From Cercospora beticola (lineage: Eukaryota > Ascomycota > Dothideomycetes > Mycosphaerellales > Mycosphaerellaceae): 64,000 nt of DNA. The DNA lies in assembly GCF_033473495.1 (NCBI RefSeq), contig NC_088940.1, positions 1,674,001-1,738,000 on the forward strand, read 5' to 3'. Made by a program: the position numbers and the translations under genes. This document shows, in pieces, positions 10,905 through 20,891 of this stretch. Numbering within the stretch: position 1 is the stretch's first letter; each line of letters opens with the position of its first letter. The notes under the pieces were generated by a model. It did no database searches. It worked only from the letters and a program-made list of their open reading frames with translations, and was not told where the DNA came from.

Positions 10905-11798
10905 ATGTCCAACACACAAGGCGCATGACCAAGGCGTGAGAACAAGATACAACGCTTTGAGAATTGCGATATCCGGTGTACAGTTGCCCTGGCTTCTGTA
11001 CATCTACAAGGCCAGTCCAGCAGAGGACACTTGGAAGATCTTCTAGACGCAAGGAGTCAGTGAGCAGGTTTCCTGTATGAGTGGCAACCACATGCACACA
11101 TCAACGGCACGTGGCGCAGCTCGAGCTAACGATAGAGAAAGAGAATCGTAGCGGCGTGGCAGGTGGTCTCAAGCAGAGCCATCGAATCAAAGTGAAACTT
11201 CCACTGGCATGGCAACAATCGCTGTGACCCTCTTTCATGCTCGGTTTACAACCGCGAACTCTTCACTCCTATGGCCTACCAAGTTCACACCTGTGTGCTG
11301 AGAGCACCAGTTACCAACCACCAGCACGAAAAGTCGATGTCGAACGATGATTGAAGAGATCGCCTCGCTTCAACGATGCTCTCATGCTCGCGTACAGAAT
11401 TCCCAAACCGAATTTCTCTTTTCGAGCAACAGACGAAACGGCGTTCAGTAGCTTGGCTCTGACCACCAGCAGCATGGAAACTTGCTTGAGGCATGATTAC
11501 CTTCAGCCAACGACTTCCTGTAGGGCAGGACTGGGAGGCGCTAGACGTCCCACTCCACCAGCTGCTTGAGAGGCCGATAGCTCACCCTTCTCACCATCAC
11601 GGCAAGTCTCTCATGAGCGGTCTCTCGCCGACAGTGTATGCTCAAGTCTAATGGAGGTGAGATCTTCCATGGCTCTCAAGGAGCACAGCGGAGTTGGTAC
11701 CAAGCGATTGCCAAGTCAGTAAGAATCCTCTCCTTCCTGGCACACTTTTCACTTTGTTTTACGGGATCATTATTGATACGATAAGGCGCTTAGTCATC
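10905..11798. other. Intergenic, no gene recognised
   Basis: 3' flank of the reductase gene and upstream flank of the tRNA. Only frames under 75 codons. Confidence 0.4.
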
Positions 11799-11870
11799 GC
11801 CCGTATGGTCTAGCGGTATGACGTGTCCTTCACACGGACAAGGTCCTGGGTTCGATCCCCAGTGCAGGTA
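11799..11870 (+). tRNA. tRNA-Val (anticodon CAC), acceptor stem imperfect
   Basis: A 72-nt cloverleaf folds by eye. The D arm is GTCT...TGAC (11808 onward). The anticodon stem TGTCC/GGACA is perfect and encloses TTCACAC, giving anticodon CAC. The T stem CTGGG/CCCAG is perfect around TTCGATC. Internal promoters are intact: box A TGGTCTAGCGGT and box B GGTTCGATCCC. No intron. The acceptor stem (11799-11805 with 11863-11869) has one C-A mismatch at pair 4 plus two G-U wobbles, which is unusual for a working tRNA, so it may be a diverged or decaying copy. T-rich Pol III stops follow near 11912. Confidence 0.8.
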
Positions 11871-12828
11871 TCAGTCTTCTGAAGAAGAGCTGCTTTGAGA
11901 AGCTGCGCACCAATTTTTTGGTTTTTCTTGGTGAAGTGAACGAATACCTCCACCTGGCCTCAGGTACCCACTTGCTCAACAACTTCAACTGTCCAGATTC
12001 TTGGTCAAGAGAGCACCATTGCCAACTGAGGGTCTGTATCTTTTGCCTCTGAGTCGTCACCCTGTCGTCCGTGAAAGGGTATGGAAGGACTGATGCTCTC
12101 AGGGCTGGCTCTGTTGTCTCTTGAAGACCTGGCCATGATCGACTGGGTACATCAGAATAGCGGCGGTCCATACAGGCGCTCACGCTTCGTTAGCCATCTG
12201 ATTAGGCAACGTCGCAATCATGGGAGAGGCTCAATTGTCTATTGCGAACAACCCTCTCGACAGCTTACACAAATCGGGGCCGAATTCATAGACGAGGAAT
12301 CCAATTGCTCGCTCCGGATTTTGTCTGGACTGGGTTCTGAGAATGGACTGGCACCCAATACAACCGATCTTTTGAGCTCATCGCTCTAACTGAGATGCAG
12401 TTTGCGATGCGCGGTGACTGGGAAGGATATATGTGGTGTCCGAAATTCCGTGGCGCAGGCCCATGCAAGGTCGCAGAAACGCCTGCAGTTGGCGGCTTCT
12501 GGCCGTCGATCAGCACGAACTTGGGTCACCGACGCGTTCCAGCGTCATCTTATCTGGCGATATCACATTTGTTGCTGCGGGAATATGACTGTTGGTAAGC
12601 GATGGGTGCGGCCTACTGCCCAGTCAGTACTTTGAGGTGCGCCCTCCTCGGTGCTAGTGGTGGCGCAGTGTGGTGGGATGGTGTTCGCAGGCGAGCCGAC
12701 TCCTCCTGCAATGCACGTCAAGGGCCGCCGAGCGGCTGAGCCAGTCATCGTCATGCGCGACTGGTTGAATAAGGACGTACGACTGCCCGAATGCCTGATC
12801 AATCAGACGTGTGATCGCCCGACGCGCC
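11871..12828. other. Intergenic between tRNA and HET gene
   Basis: Apart from the T-run after the tRNA, only short overlapping frames with no motif are seen. Confidence 0.35.
11912..11926 (+). terminator. Pol III T-run terminator
   Basis: Two runs of five or more T separated by GG, about 42-55 nt downstream of the tRNA, fit RNA polymerase III termination. Confidence 0.55.
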
Positions 12829-14774
12829 ATGTCTATTCGACTACTCAACGTCAATACCCTGGAGCTGGAGGAGTTCAGTGGTGCCAACGCGCCAGAGTAT
12901 GTGATCGCCTCACACAGATGGGTCGGGGACGAATGCACGTACAAGGATGTCCTCAAGAAGCGCAATACCCACAAAGCTGGGTACAAGAAAATCGAGGCCT
13001 TTTGTGCTTTCGTACGACAAGTGAACCTCGCGGCTTACAACAATGGCCCGGATCTCAGATGTGACTGGCTCTGGATCGACACGGCGTGTATCGACAAGTC
13101 GAACAGCCAGGAAGTTCAGCGTGCCATCAACTCCATGTTCAAGTACTACTCAGAAGCCGTATGCTGTTTCGCTTTCCTGGCGGACCTCAAGGCGCTTGAT
13201 CATCCCTCTGGCAGACATGCTGTCAAAGAGAGCTTCTATAACAGCGAGTGGTTCACCCGCGGATGGACGCTCCAAGAGTTGCTGGCTCCGCAGACAGTAG
13301 TATTCCTCACAAGCATTTGGGAAGTTTATGGACACAAATGCACACGCGTAAGGCCTGGTAGTGCACAGATCAGTCGCTGTCCTGGAGCTGGAGATAATCT
13401 GAATGCAAGGGTCTCTGAGATCACGGGTATTCCACAAATGGTACTGTACGATTTCAGCAGCAGTAAAGCCTTAAGCGTAGAGGAAAGGATGGCCTGGACT
13501 CGGAATCGGCAGACAAAAGAGCGAGAAGACATGTCGTATTGTTTGCTTGGCATCTTTGATGTATACATGAACCTGAAGTATGGCGAGGGCAAAGAGAGAG
13601 CACGTTGGAGACTTGAAGACGAAATTGAGACCGAGAAGAAACATCAGCCACTCAGACGAAATGACACGGACAGCTTCAGCGTTGCTGGCCCACGACGTAC
13701 CCCGGCACCCTGCACTGTGTCGCTGCTGTCATCCGCGCAGCCAGCAAACGCATCGAGGCCCGATTCCGCCTATGCGTCAAACTCGTCGCGTAGGAGCGAC
13801 GTACCAATATTTCAAGCCACTGTCCAAGATGCTGACGAGGAGCCCGATCACAAAAAGGAACCCTACCCGAAGGCGCCTTCGAAAGATCCTGCCGCTGCAC
13901 AGAACAGTGTAAAGAGAGGACTGACGCGCTTTCCGAAACGGCTTGTACGACGAGAGGCACTGGACGATCTGAACTACGTCTACACAGAAGAAGAGAACAA
14001 GATCATTATACCCTTGGCACTGGGCAAAGCACACATAGATGAGCTGCTACGACTTTCAGAAAGCTACAACAACATGAGTGAGTAAAGACCCGCACAGAAA
14101 TCTGGAACAGTGACTGAACATATACAGAACCCATCAGCTACAGATTGAAAGCCGGCGACGGTTTCACGACTGTGGAAGCCGAAATGAGGAAGGCGTCACC
14201 CGCACAAGACCAAGACTCTGATCGCCTGCCACGCCGGACAAAGTCGCAAACAAAACCCAAGACTGACTCACTCAAACCGCCCGAGTTCAGGCCACGGAGC
14301 AGTAGTACCCCCAAAAGTTCGAGAATGCAATCGGACAAAAAGTCCGCCACAACAGCAAAACCGAAGCCCACCATCAACACCAGTGTCGACTCTCCCCAAT
14401 CCATACCCGGAACTACCTCGTCCAGCAGCAACCACAGCCCAAATCGCTACACCTTGCCCAAAAGTCCACTTCAGACAGGAATGATGACCATACATTTCCA
14501 GTACTCTGTCCGTCCACCGGAGCCCATTGTCAACAGTCTGAAACGAGATTGCGAAGAGTTTGGCCTGAATGTCGACGATATCCGCACTAGAACGAAGGAC
14601 TCTATCGAAAGGACATTCTACGAGATCGAGATTGTGGCATTGTACAGCACGTTATCGCATCGACAATGGGACTATCTCATTGACACACTGAAGGAAGTGT
14701 ACGTCTATGCTCCAGAAATGTGCGCGATCGGGTTCAAGCATCAAGTGAGCTTTGATGAGATCAATGGGCGGTGA
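12829..14774 (+). CDS. HET-domain protein with extra C-terminal domain
   Basis: 631 aa; exons 12829-14077 and 14128-14774, 50-nt intron in phase 1. The HET domain is at the N terminus: YVIASHRWVGDE, then DWLWIDTACIDKSNSQEVQRAINSMFKYYSEAVCCFAFLAD, then WFTRGWTLQELLAPQTVVFL (residues ~20-160). The post-HET ITGIP...SVEERMAWTRNRQTKEREDMSYCLLGIFDVYMNLKYGEG block also matches. HET proteins drive heterokaryon incompatibility or related immune-type cell death. About 17 residues (RPGSAQISRCPGAGDNL) sit in frame before ITGIP where most relatives are shorter. After a Ser/Pro/Lys-rich linker, residues ~530-630 form a separate charged alpha/beta-looking segment not part of HET. The chosen ATG gives the usual MSIRLLN start. 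Confidence 0.88.
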
Positions 14775-15504
14775 CGTGGGATGAATGGGACTCCTTCTGA
14801 TAATCTAGACGGACGTTGCGGCAATGGACATAGAGGTGGTCGCTCGTTCATGCTTCTTGGGCGTGGCGCACTCGGGAGCTGCCATAAAGGCCATCAATGT
14901 CTGAACTGAAATAAAATCAATATTCAGACCAAGACCACCTCAAAGTAGGCGGACTGATTTAACGAGCGTTAGGATCCTATCTGTCTGTATCTCCGATGCA
15001 AATTCTCTGTCCTCGAACGAGCGATACCTCCCGAAACCCAGCAACTGAACAATTACCATCTCTTCTCTCGCAACCCACCACTCTCGAAGCACTCGAATTT
15101 TTCAAACACAATCCTCCGGAAACTCGGCAACCATCATTGTCTCTGTTGAGCACGAAGTTCTCAAAGACAACTTGAATGGCCAGCCAACGGGACTTCGGCT
15201 TTTCAAATACGATGGGACCACATCCCACGCTTACGGTCCATCAAGGTGTTGCGGACGCAGCCCGCAACGAATGAAGTGGATTTCACGGCCACGCTATGCC
15301 TCGTGGCATCGCCTTAGATGGGAATAAGGCCTGTTCGTCGTTAAGACAAGCCTTCTGGCTCGGAGCTTGTCACTTTCTTGGTTGCTTGCTCCGGTCTGTA
15401 GAGCCTTGAGGATGGGCTTATAATAAGGTCGAAGTTGCACTGCCTGCTGCTGCTGTTACGATGGAAGAAACAAGCTTCTGTTGTCTTTGACTACCTCTTT
15501 CATC
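14775..15504. other. Intergenic upstream of ZIP transporter
   Basis: About 730 bp; an AT-rich TTATAATAAG stretch at ~15418 lies ~85 bp before the ZIP ATG and could be its core promoter. No other gene seen. Confidence 0.4.
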
Positions 15505-16831
15505 ATGTCTAACAGCGACTCTAATACCTGGCCGCCGGCTTCTGGAGACCTCACGCCCCTTCAACCTGGAAATGTCAACTTGACCGAGGTCGTTGCGCAG
15601 GATCTGGTCCGCGATGTGGTGTGCTTTATCGAAGCCGGAGAGAACGAATATGATGGTCAACTGGGAGCACGCATCTCTGCGTTGTTCGTGGTTCTGGTCG
15701 TCTCGTCGGCTGTCACGTTTTTTCCTGTGCTAGCGACAAGAAGCAAAAAGATCAAGATCCCACTCTATGTGTACTTGTTCGCTCGGTACTTCGGCGCTGG
15801 AGTCATCGTTGCGACGGCATTCATTCAGTGAGTTGAGAAGACCATTGCCTCCTTTACTGAAGACTGACCACTGCACAGTCTTCTCGATCCAGCATACTCT
15901 GAAATTGGCCCAAACACCTGCGTAGGCATGACAGGAGGCTGGGCAGAGTACTCCTGGGTTCCAGCTCTCGCCCTCACCTCAGGCATGTTCGTCTTCCTCA
16001 TGGACTTTGGCGCCGAGCGATACGTGGAGAAGAAATATGGCCTTGCACACGGCACACCATCCGACCTCGAGCGAATTGGTTCTCACCGTGGTTCCGTCGA
16101 CGCAGCGACTCTCCGCTACCAGACTGGTCGACAGAACTCAACCCACCAACACCTGCACTCCGGCGACCAAGATCCCAAAGGCGTCGAAGCAGGCAGCAGC
16201 ACAGATAATGTCAACAAACCCAACGACAACATCGAATCCCTCTCTCTCGACGAAGAGTATCAGGACGAGATCGCTGACCGATCCTTCAAACAACAGATCT
16301 CTGCCTTCTTGATCCTGGAATTTGGTACTTCTTGCCCCCATCTTCCCCTCCCTGCCCACTGTGCTAACGACCTCTACAGGAATAATCTTCCACTCCGTAA
16401 TAATCGGCCTAACCCTCGGCAGCGCCGCCTCTTCCGAATTCTCAGTCTTATACCCTGTAATCGTCTTCCACCAATCCTTCGAAGGCCTCGGCTTAGGCGC
16501 CCGCCTCTCCGCAATCCCCTTCCCCAAACGCCTCTCCTGGCTCCCCTATACCCTCTGCGCAGGCTACGGTCTCACAACTCCAATCGCCATCGCCGTAGGT
16601 TTAGGAATCCGCACGACATATAACGAATCTTCCATGGCGGCGAATATCGTCTCTGGAGTGCTGGATTCAATTTCGGCGGGCATTCTGTTGTATACGGGGT
16701 TTGTGGAATTGTTGGCGAGGGATTTTTTGTTTAATCCAGAGAGGACCAAGGATGATAGGCAGTTGGCTTTTATGGTGGGGTCGGTTTTGTTGGGGGCGGG
16801 GGTTATGGCTTTGTTGGGAAAGTGGGCTTGA
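15505..16831 (+). CDS. ZIP-family zinc/iron transporter
   Basis: 406 aa; exons 15505-15827, 15879-16324 and 16380-16831. Eight-TM ZIP layout: the first hydrophobic helix is ISALFVVLVVSSAVTFFPVLA, and a second helix ends AGVIVATAFIHLLDPA, with the His restored by splicing intron 1. A long cytoplasmic loop (about residues 175-255) contains a short His cluster HQHLHSGD. The metal-binding helices are clear: FHSVIIGLTLG, and VFHQSFEGLGLGARL with the HQxxEG motif. The second and third exons join in LEFGIIFHSV. It imports Zn2+ (or Fe2+) into the cytosol across the plasma membrane, as Zrt1/Zrt2 do. Codon use in the last exon is slightly G/T-richer at its 3' end. Confidence 0.93.
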
Positions 16832-17312
16832 AGTGGGAGAGGAGATGGAAGTGAGGAGGGGAGGGCATGGGGAAATAGATTGCCTGGAGGAGTATTACGA
16901 AGATTCTCTGGAGATGAACAGAACTGCTGGCATGGAGCGACGGGAGTATGTAGTCAAGTTAGGTAATGCTCGGTTCTAGCATCGAGCTTTTCGTTCGCCG
17001 GTATACCATATGATCGTGGTATATCCTTGACAAACTCTCCTCAAAGCAGCCTTCACGATTGTACTCACAGTCTAACGTGGAACAACGGAAAAGTAACGTT
17101 GATATCAATCGCTGTCTCACGAGACCTTCGATTCTCAAAGCTAATGTGCTTTCAAAGCTATGTACAAGGCACTACATGCCGGTTGCGAGAACGCTATCAA
17201 ATTTCGCTGAACATCAAATTACCACTCCCTGTGTCGTCTTCGTACACCACCACCTGCCCGATTGACAATGAATAGAAGTCGAACAAATGCCTACAGGCAC
17301 TAGACCATCAAT
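16832..17312. other. Convergent intergenic region
   Basis: 480 bp between the ZIP and oxidoreductase 3' ends; no gene or repeat recognised. Confidence 0.4.
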
Positions 17313-19487
17313 TTACCATGTCTCGGCAATGTATTGCCCAGCCTTAGTCTTGCTCTCCCAGAATTGCTTCGCAGTCTCATAGTCCAAGTTGCCCTTGTCC
17401 ATGGCGACGTCGATGAGAGCAGCCTCGACACCTTCGCCCATGCCCTTACTAGAGCCACAGACGAAGATACGGCCATCGAGAGCGTTGATGACGTACCATA
17501 CGATGTCGGCTTGAAGTCGTACTTCATCTTGCACGTATTTGGCCACCTTGTCCGCTTTACGTGGGTCGGCGACCTTGGCAGGCTCGTCGTCGTCCGTGTG
17601 ATCAATCACGCCATCGTCATTTTCAGCGACAGGTGGCAATGTCTGCGCTCTCGACTGAACGACCTTCTTGATATCCTTTTCGTGCGCGCCAAGCTCGCCC
17701 TTGTAAATTTCATCCAGCATGGTATCCCGAATGCCTTGGATGAGCCAGATCTTGTTGGCACAGTTGGCATTCTTCAGTCTGTTGAGGATGAAGCCACGGA
17801 ATGGAGCCATGCCGACACCAGCACCAATCAACACCATCGGGCCGTCGGCGTTGAACTTCTTGGAAAGTGGGTTGGACATGAGTCCACGGAACATCGGAAC
17901 GTGGAGGTTGAGTCGTCGGCCAGCAACGCCTTCCTGCAGCATGAAGCCTCGAGCTTCAGCCTCCTTCCTCGCTTTCTCATCGTGCTCGATGAATCGCTTG
18001 GCAACGCGTTCCATGAAGCCAGAACCGACGCCTGTTCTCTGCTGGCCAGTAAAGTTGCCGGTCTCGTGAATTGTGACTGCCATCTCGATCAGGCGTCGAC
18101 CAGCGAGCCCTTCTCTGGCTGATGAAATGTGTGGGTCGTTCGAGAGCGAGTAGAAGCGTGGCATGAGTTGATTGAGCACACCACACAATGCCTCAAGCGG
18201 GGGCTTCGATGACGGGAATGCATGAAGCAATTGCTGTAGCGTGATGTGAGGACCTGTGCGGAGATCGCAGAACGTAGCCTGTCCTTGTGCACTGCAGAGG
18301 TACTGCAGAATCTTTCTCTCGTTGGGCTCGGTGGCGTATTCGGCAAGCAAGCTCAATAGGGGCTTCGTAGGCGCGGTAGATGAGATGTCGACTGTCCAAG
18401 TGAGGACTTCTCGTCGCGTGGTGACCAGCTCTCTGGCTTCTTCCTCGCCCCAGATCGTAGGCCATCTTCCTTCGTTAGTGTGCAAACGAACGGCCTTGTC
18501 CCGCTGGAATCGTGGGATGCCAAGCTGATCCATGATGTCTTCCACGACAGCCGGGTCGTTCGGCGGACAGATACCAATCGCACCTCCAACCTTGAAGTCA
18601 ACGCCACCCTCCTCCGGATAGTCTGTGACGTCAATATCAAAGTGGAATGTTCGCTTCTCGGCACCAGGTTTGGTCAATTCGCGTGCGCCATAGACGGGTG
18701 CGTTGAAGATGCTGTATGGCGGGTGTGGCTTCATATACTCGGGTGGGTACTCATTGACCTCGTCGGCATCGTGCTTGTGCATTGACTCGTTCGGGAACTT
18801 CTCCACGATCGATTGTCTCCTGATGCCGCCGAAAGAGACTTTCTGTGCTGGTGGATCGGGGAGCTTTGTGAGATCTGTGTCCAGTGAAAGTGCTCGCAGG
18901 TCGAGGTTGAGCGCTCGGTATGCATCGTTGGCGGGTGTGATGATGGGTGCGTATGCAACTTCGTCTGTGTGCAGTGGCAACGACTCAATCATACAACATC
19001 CCTCTCCACAACAGTACTTCTGTAGGAACTGTGTTCCCGTCCCTTGTCCAATGAGCTTTCGAATGTCATCGACATTGGAGGCGTATGTTGTGCTCGCTCT
19101 CCTCTTCTTCGTTGTCCGTGTTGCAGGAAGATCTTGCTCGCTCAACGACAGGCCATTCATATTCTTGATCGAGTCTTCCACGAGATCGCTCGGCTCGGTG
19201 GGTGGAGTCGAGGGCGCATCGGAGTCACTCGTGTGAGCATCGTCTGGGTAGAAGCCGAGGCTCTCGCCGCTGGACCTCGCAGTGGCAGTCATTGCGCTGG
19301 TGAGAGCGCTGAGTCGTAGCTTCTCCTCCTTGGACAGATTCGTGTTGCGCGGTTCGATAGGAATAGGATTGTTCGGGTCGCTCGTGGCGCTGTGTGGAAT
19401 ATTCTTGTGGCGATGTCCTGCAATGCCTTTGCCAAAGGCCGAGAAGGAGTGGCGGCGAGCGCCATGGGCTTTATGTAGTGAAGACAT
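17313..19487 (-). CDS. CPR/sulfite-reductase-type FAD/NAD(P)H oxidoreductase lacking a flavodoxin domain
   Basis: 724 aa, single exon. The first ~240 residues are Ser/Thr/Pro-rich, with a short Cys-rich patch (KYCCGEGCCMIES, ~residue 155). The FAD-binding module of the cytochrome P450 reductase/sulfite reductase family follows: FHFDIDVTDYPEEGG, VGGAIGICPPN, and the FAD signature PRFYSLSNDP (~residue 446). The pyridine-nucleotide module has GAGVGMAPFRGFI (~551), and the end has RIFVCGSSKGMGEGVEAAL. The FMN-binding flavodoxin domain that normally precedes this module is absent, so electrons must pass to a separate partner. The last residues end in aromatic EW..., as in this family where a C-terminal Trp stacks on FAD. 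Substrate and partner are unknown. An antisense frame at 17334-18122 is its shadow. Confidence 0.82.
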   Translation of the reverse strand: MSSLHKAHGARRHSFSAFGKGIAGHRHKNIPHSATSDPNNPIPIEPRNTNLSKEEKLRLSALTSAMTATARSSGESLGFYPDDAHTSDSDAPSTPPTEPSDLVEDSIKNMNGLSLSEQDLPATRTTKKRRASTTYASNVDDIRKLIGQGTGTQFLQKYCCGEGCCMIESLPLHTDEVAYAPIITPANDAYRALNLDLRALSLDTDLTKLPDPPAQKVSFGGIRRQSIVEKFPNESMHKHDADEVNEYPPEYMKPHPPYSIFNAPVYGARELTKPGAEKRTFHFDIDVTDYPEEGGVDFKVGGAIGICPPNDPAVVEDIMDQLGIPRFQRDKAVRLHTNEGRWPTIWGEEEARELVTTRREVLTWTVDISSTAPTKPLLSLLAEYATEPNERKILQYLCSAQGQATFCDLRTGPHITLQQLLHAFPSSKPPLEALCGVLNQLMPRFYSLSNDPHISSAREGLAGRRLIEMAVTIHETGNFTGQQRTGVGSGFMERVAKRFIEHDEKARKEAEARGFMLQEGVAGRRLNLHVPMFRGLMSNPLSKKFNADGPMVLIGAGVGMAPFRGFILNRLKNANCANKIWLIQGIRDTMLDEIYKGELGAHEKDIKKVVQSRAQTLPPVAENDDGVIDHTDDDEPAKVADPRKADKVAKYVQDEVRLQADIVWYVINALDGRIFVCGSSKGMGEGVEAALIDVAMDKGNLDYETAKQFWESKTKAGQYIAETW

Positions 19488-20891
19488 GGTGTGTAAGCAG
19501 GGTGAATGTTATTGCGCAAGGCGTATGGTATAGGGCTGGGGCATTGTCAGTAGATGAGCGAGCATTGGTAATGCGTGCGAACGAGCAGCGAGAAAGATGG
19601 TGCAGTAGCCGATGGCGCAGGCCGAGAAGAGCAGCTGGTGGGCGGAGGGGCACGTCGGCAAGACGTCAAGGGCTGCTCGGCCAAAAAAAGGCAAAGCAAT
19701 GCGGACGGGTCTGGCCTCGTCGCATGTCCACATACGCGCGCCCGCTCCTTCCCTCGCCCGGAGGAGAGATGCGGGCAGAGTGCAGTGGCCGCCGTCGTCG
19801 TCTTGCGTCGTCGTCCTCGTCGTCCGCCAACGTCGCTCGGCGCGAGTGGGGAAGAAGACTCACCACGAAAGAACGCGTGCCTGCCGTGGCAAGGCGATTT
19901 CGGATCTGATGATCTGATAAGGAAGTTGCGACCAAAAGCTCCTGCCTCCAGCACCGACTGTCGAACAAAGAAAGAGCTTGCGTGTTCCTGCGTAGTATTG
20001 TCGTACTCTACGCAACCTGTGTGGCGTGTATCAAGAAGCGTACGCAGCAGTGCTCAGGAGAAGAAGAATGGTTCGATGGAGAGAGAAGTCGTGCACGACA
20101 CGACGAGATTCTTAAGAAAGCCAAGGGTTCATGATTTCACTCTCAAACCGTGAGACACCCGCGATCGCCCTACTAGTTAACTTTCGACTGCCCGCCAAGC
20201 CTCTTCTTTACAACTTCGTCACGATTCTGCAGTGCGGAAATCTTTCCCTCATGGTTACACCTTTTTGCTCACACTCTGTTCGTCGCTGTCGGAGCTGACA
20301 GATGGTGCGGTATTGCTACGTGTCTGCTTGGAAATCGCGGAGTTGGATCGCGTCCATTGCATGCATGTCCGCACACCGAGCAAGTCCTACTGACTAACTC
20401 CCAGGGCTGATTGTTTTAGCCCGCGCTCCTTTTCCCGCCTCGGTACTTGAGCTGCGCTCCTTAGCTTGCATCATGCATCAAATTGTTTCCCCTTCAGTAC
20501 ATGGAGAACACGTTGCATCTGTCCTGCAAACTCGCAACACGCTGAACATGGCAGCGTTCTACGCTTCAACAATGTTGAGCAAATGCCATGTCGGACGAAC
20601 CTTGGCATGATCAGATAACCAATTTCCCGCGAATAGCCTTCCCGATTCTTGTGGGTCGCCGCCCTCGGACTGCACGACGAGAGCGAGACTGCACGTGATA
20701 CAAAGTTGTATGGTCCGGCCTCACAATTCCGACTGTACACGATCATGATGCCTGTCTGCGAAATCTGTTGGGGATATCTCGTTCGTTGCCAGAATTCCAG
20801 CCCATTCAGCCCTGTATCCAAATCATGATGATCTCACATAAGCATGGCACGATAAACGGTTCGACAACTGCACATGCTGACATTCAACATC
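19488..20891. other. Intergenic upstream of the oxidoreductase gene
   Basis: 1.4 kb. The part next to the gene (19500-19900) is GC-rich and open in several frames on both strands, as expected of composition rather than coding. I recognise no gene. Confidence 0.4.

Noticed and set aside
17334..18122. 262-codon + strand frame
   Set aside because: Antisense shadow of the oxidoreductase gene; its translation has no family motif.
19547..20153. Frames of 135 (-) and 192 (+) codons upstream of the oxidoreductase
   Set aside because: Arg/Ser-rich, GC-driven, mutually overlapping and without domain.
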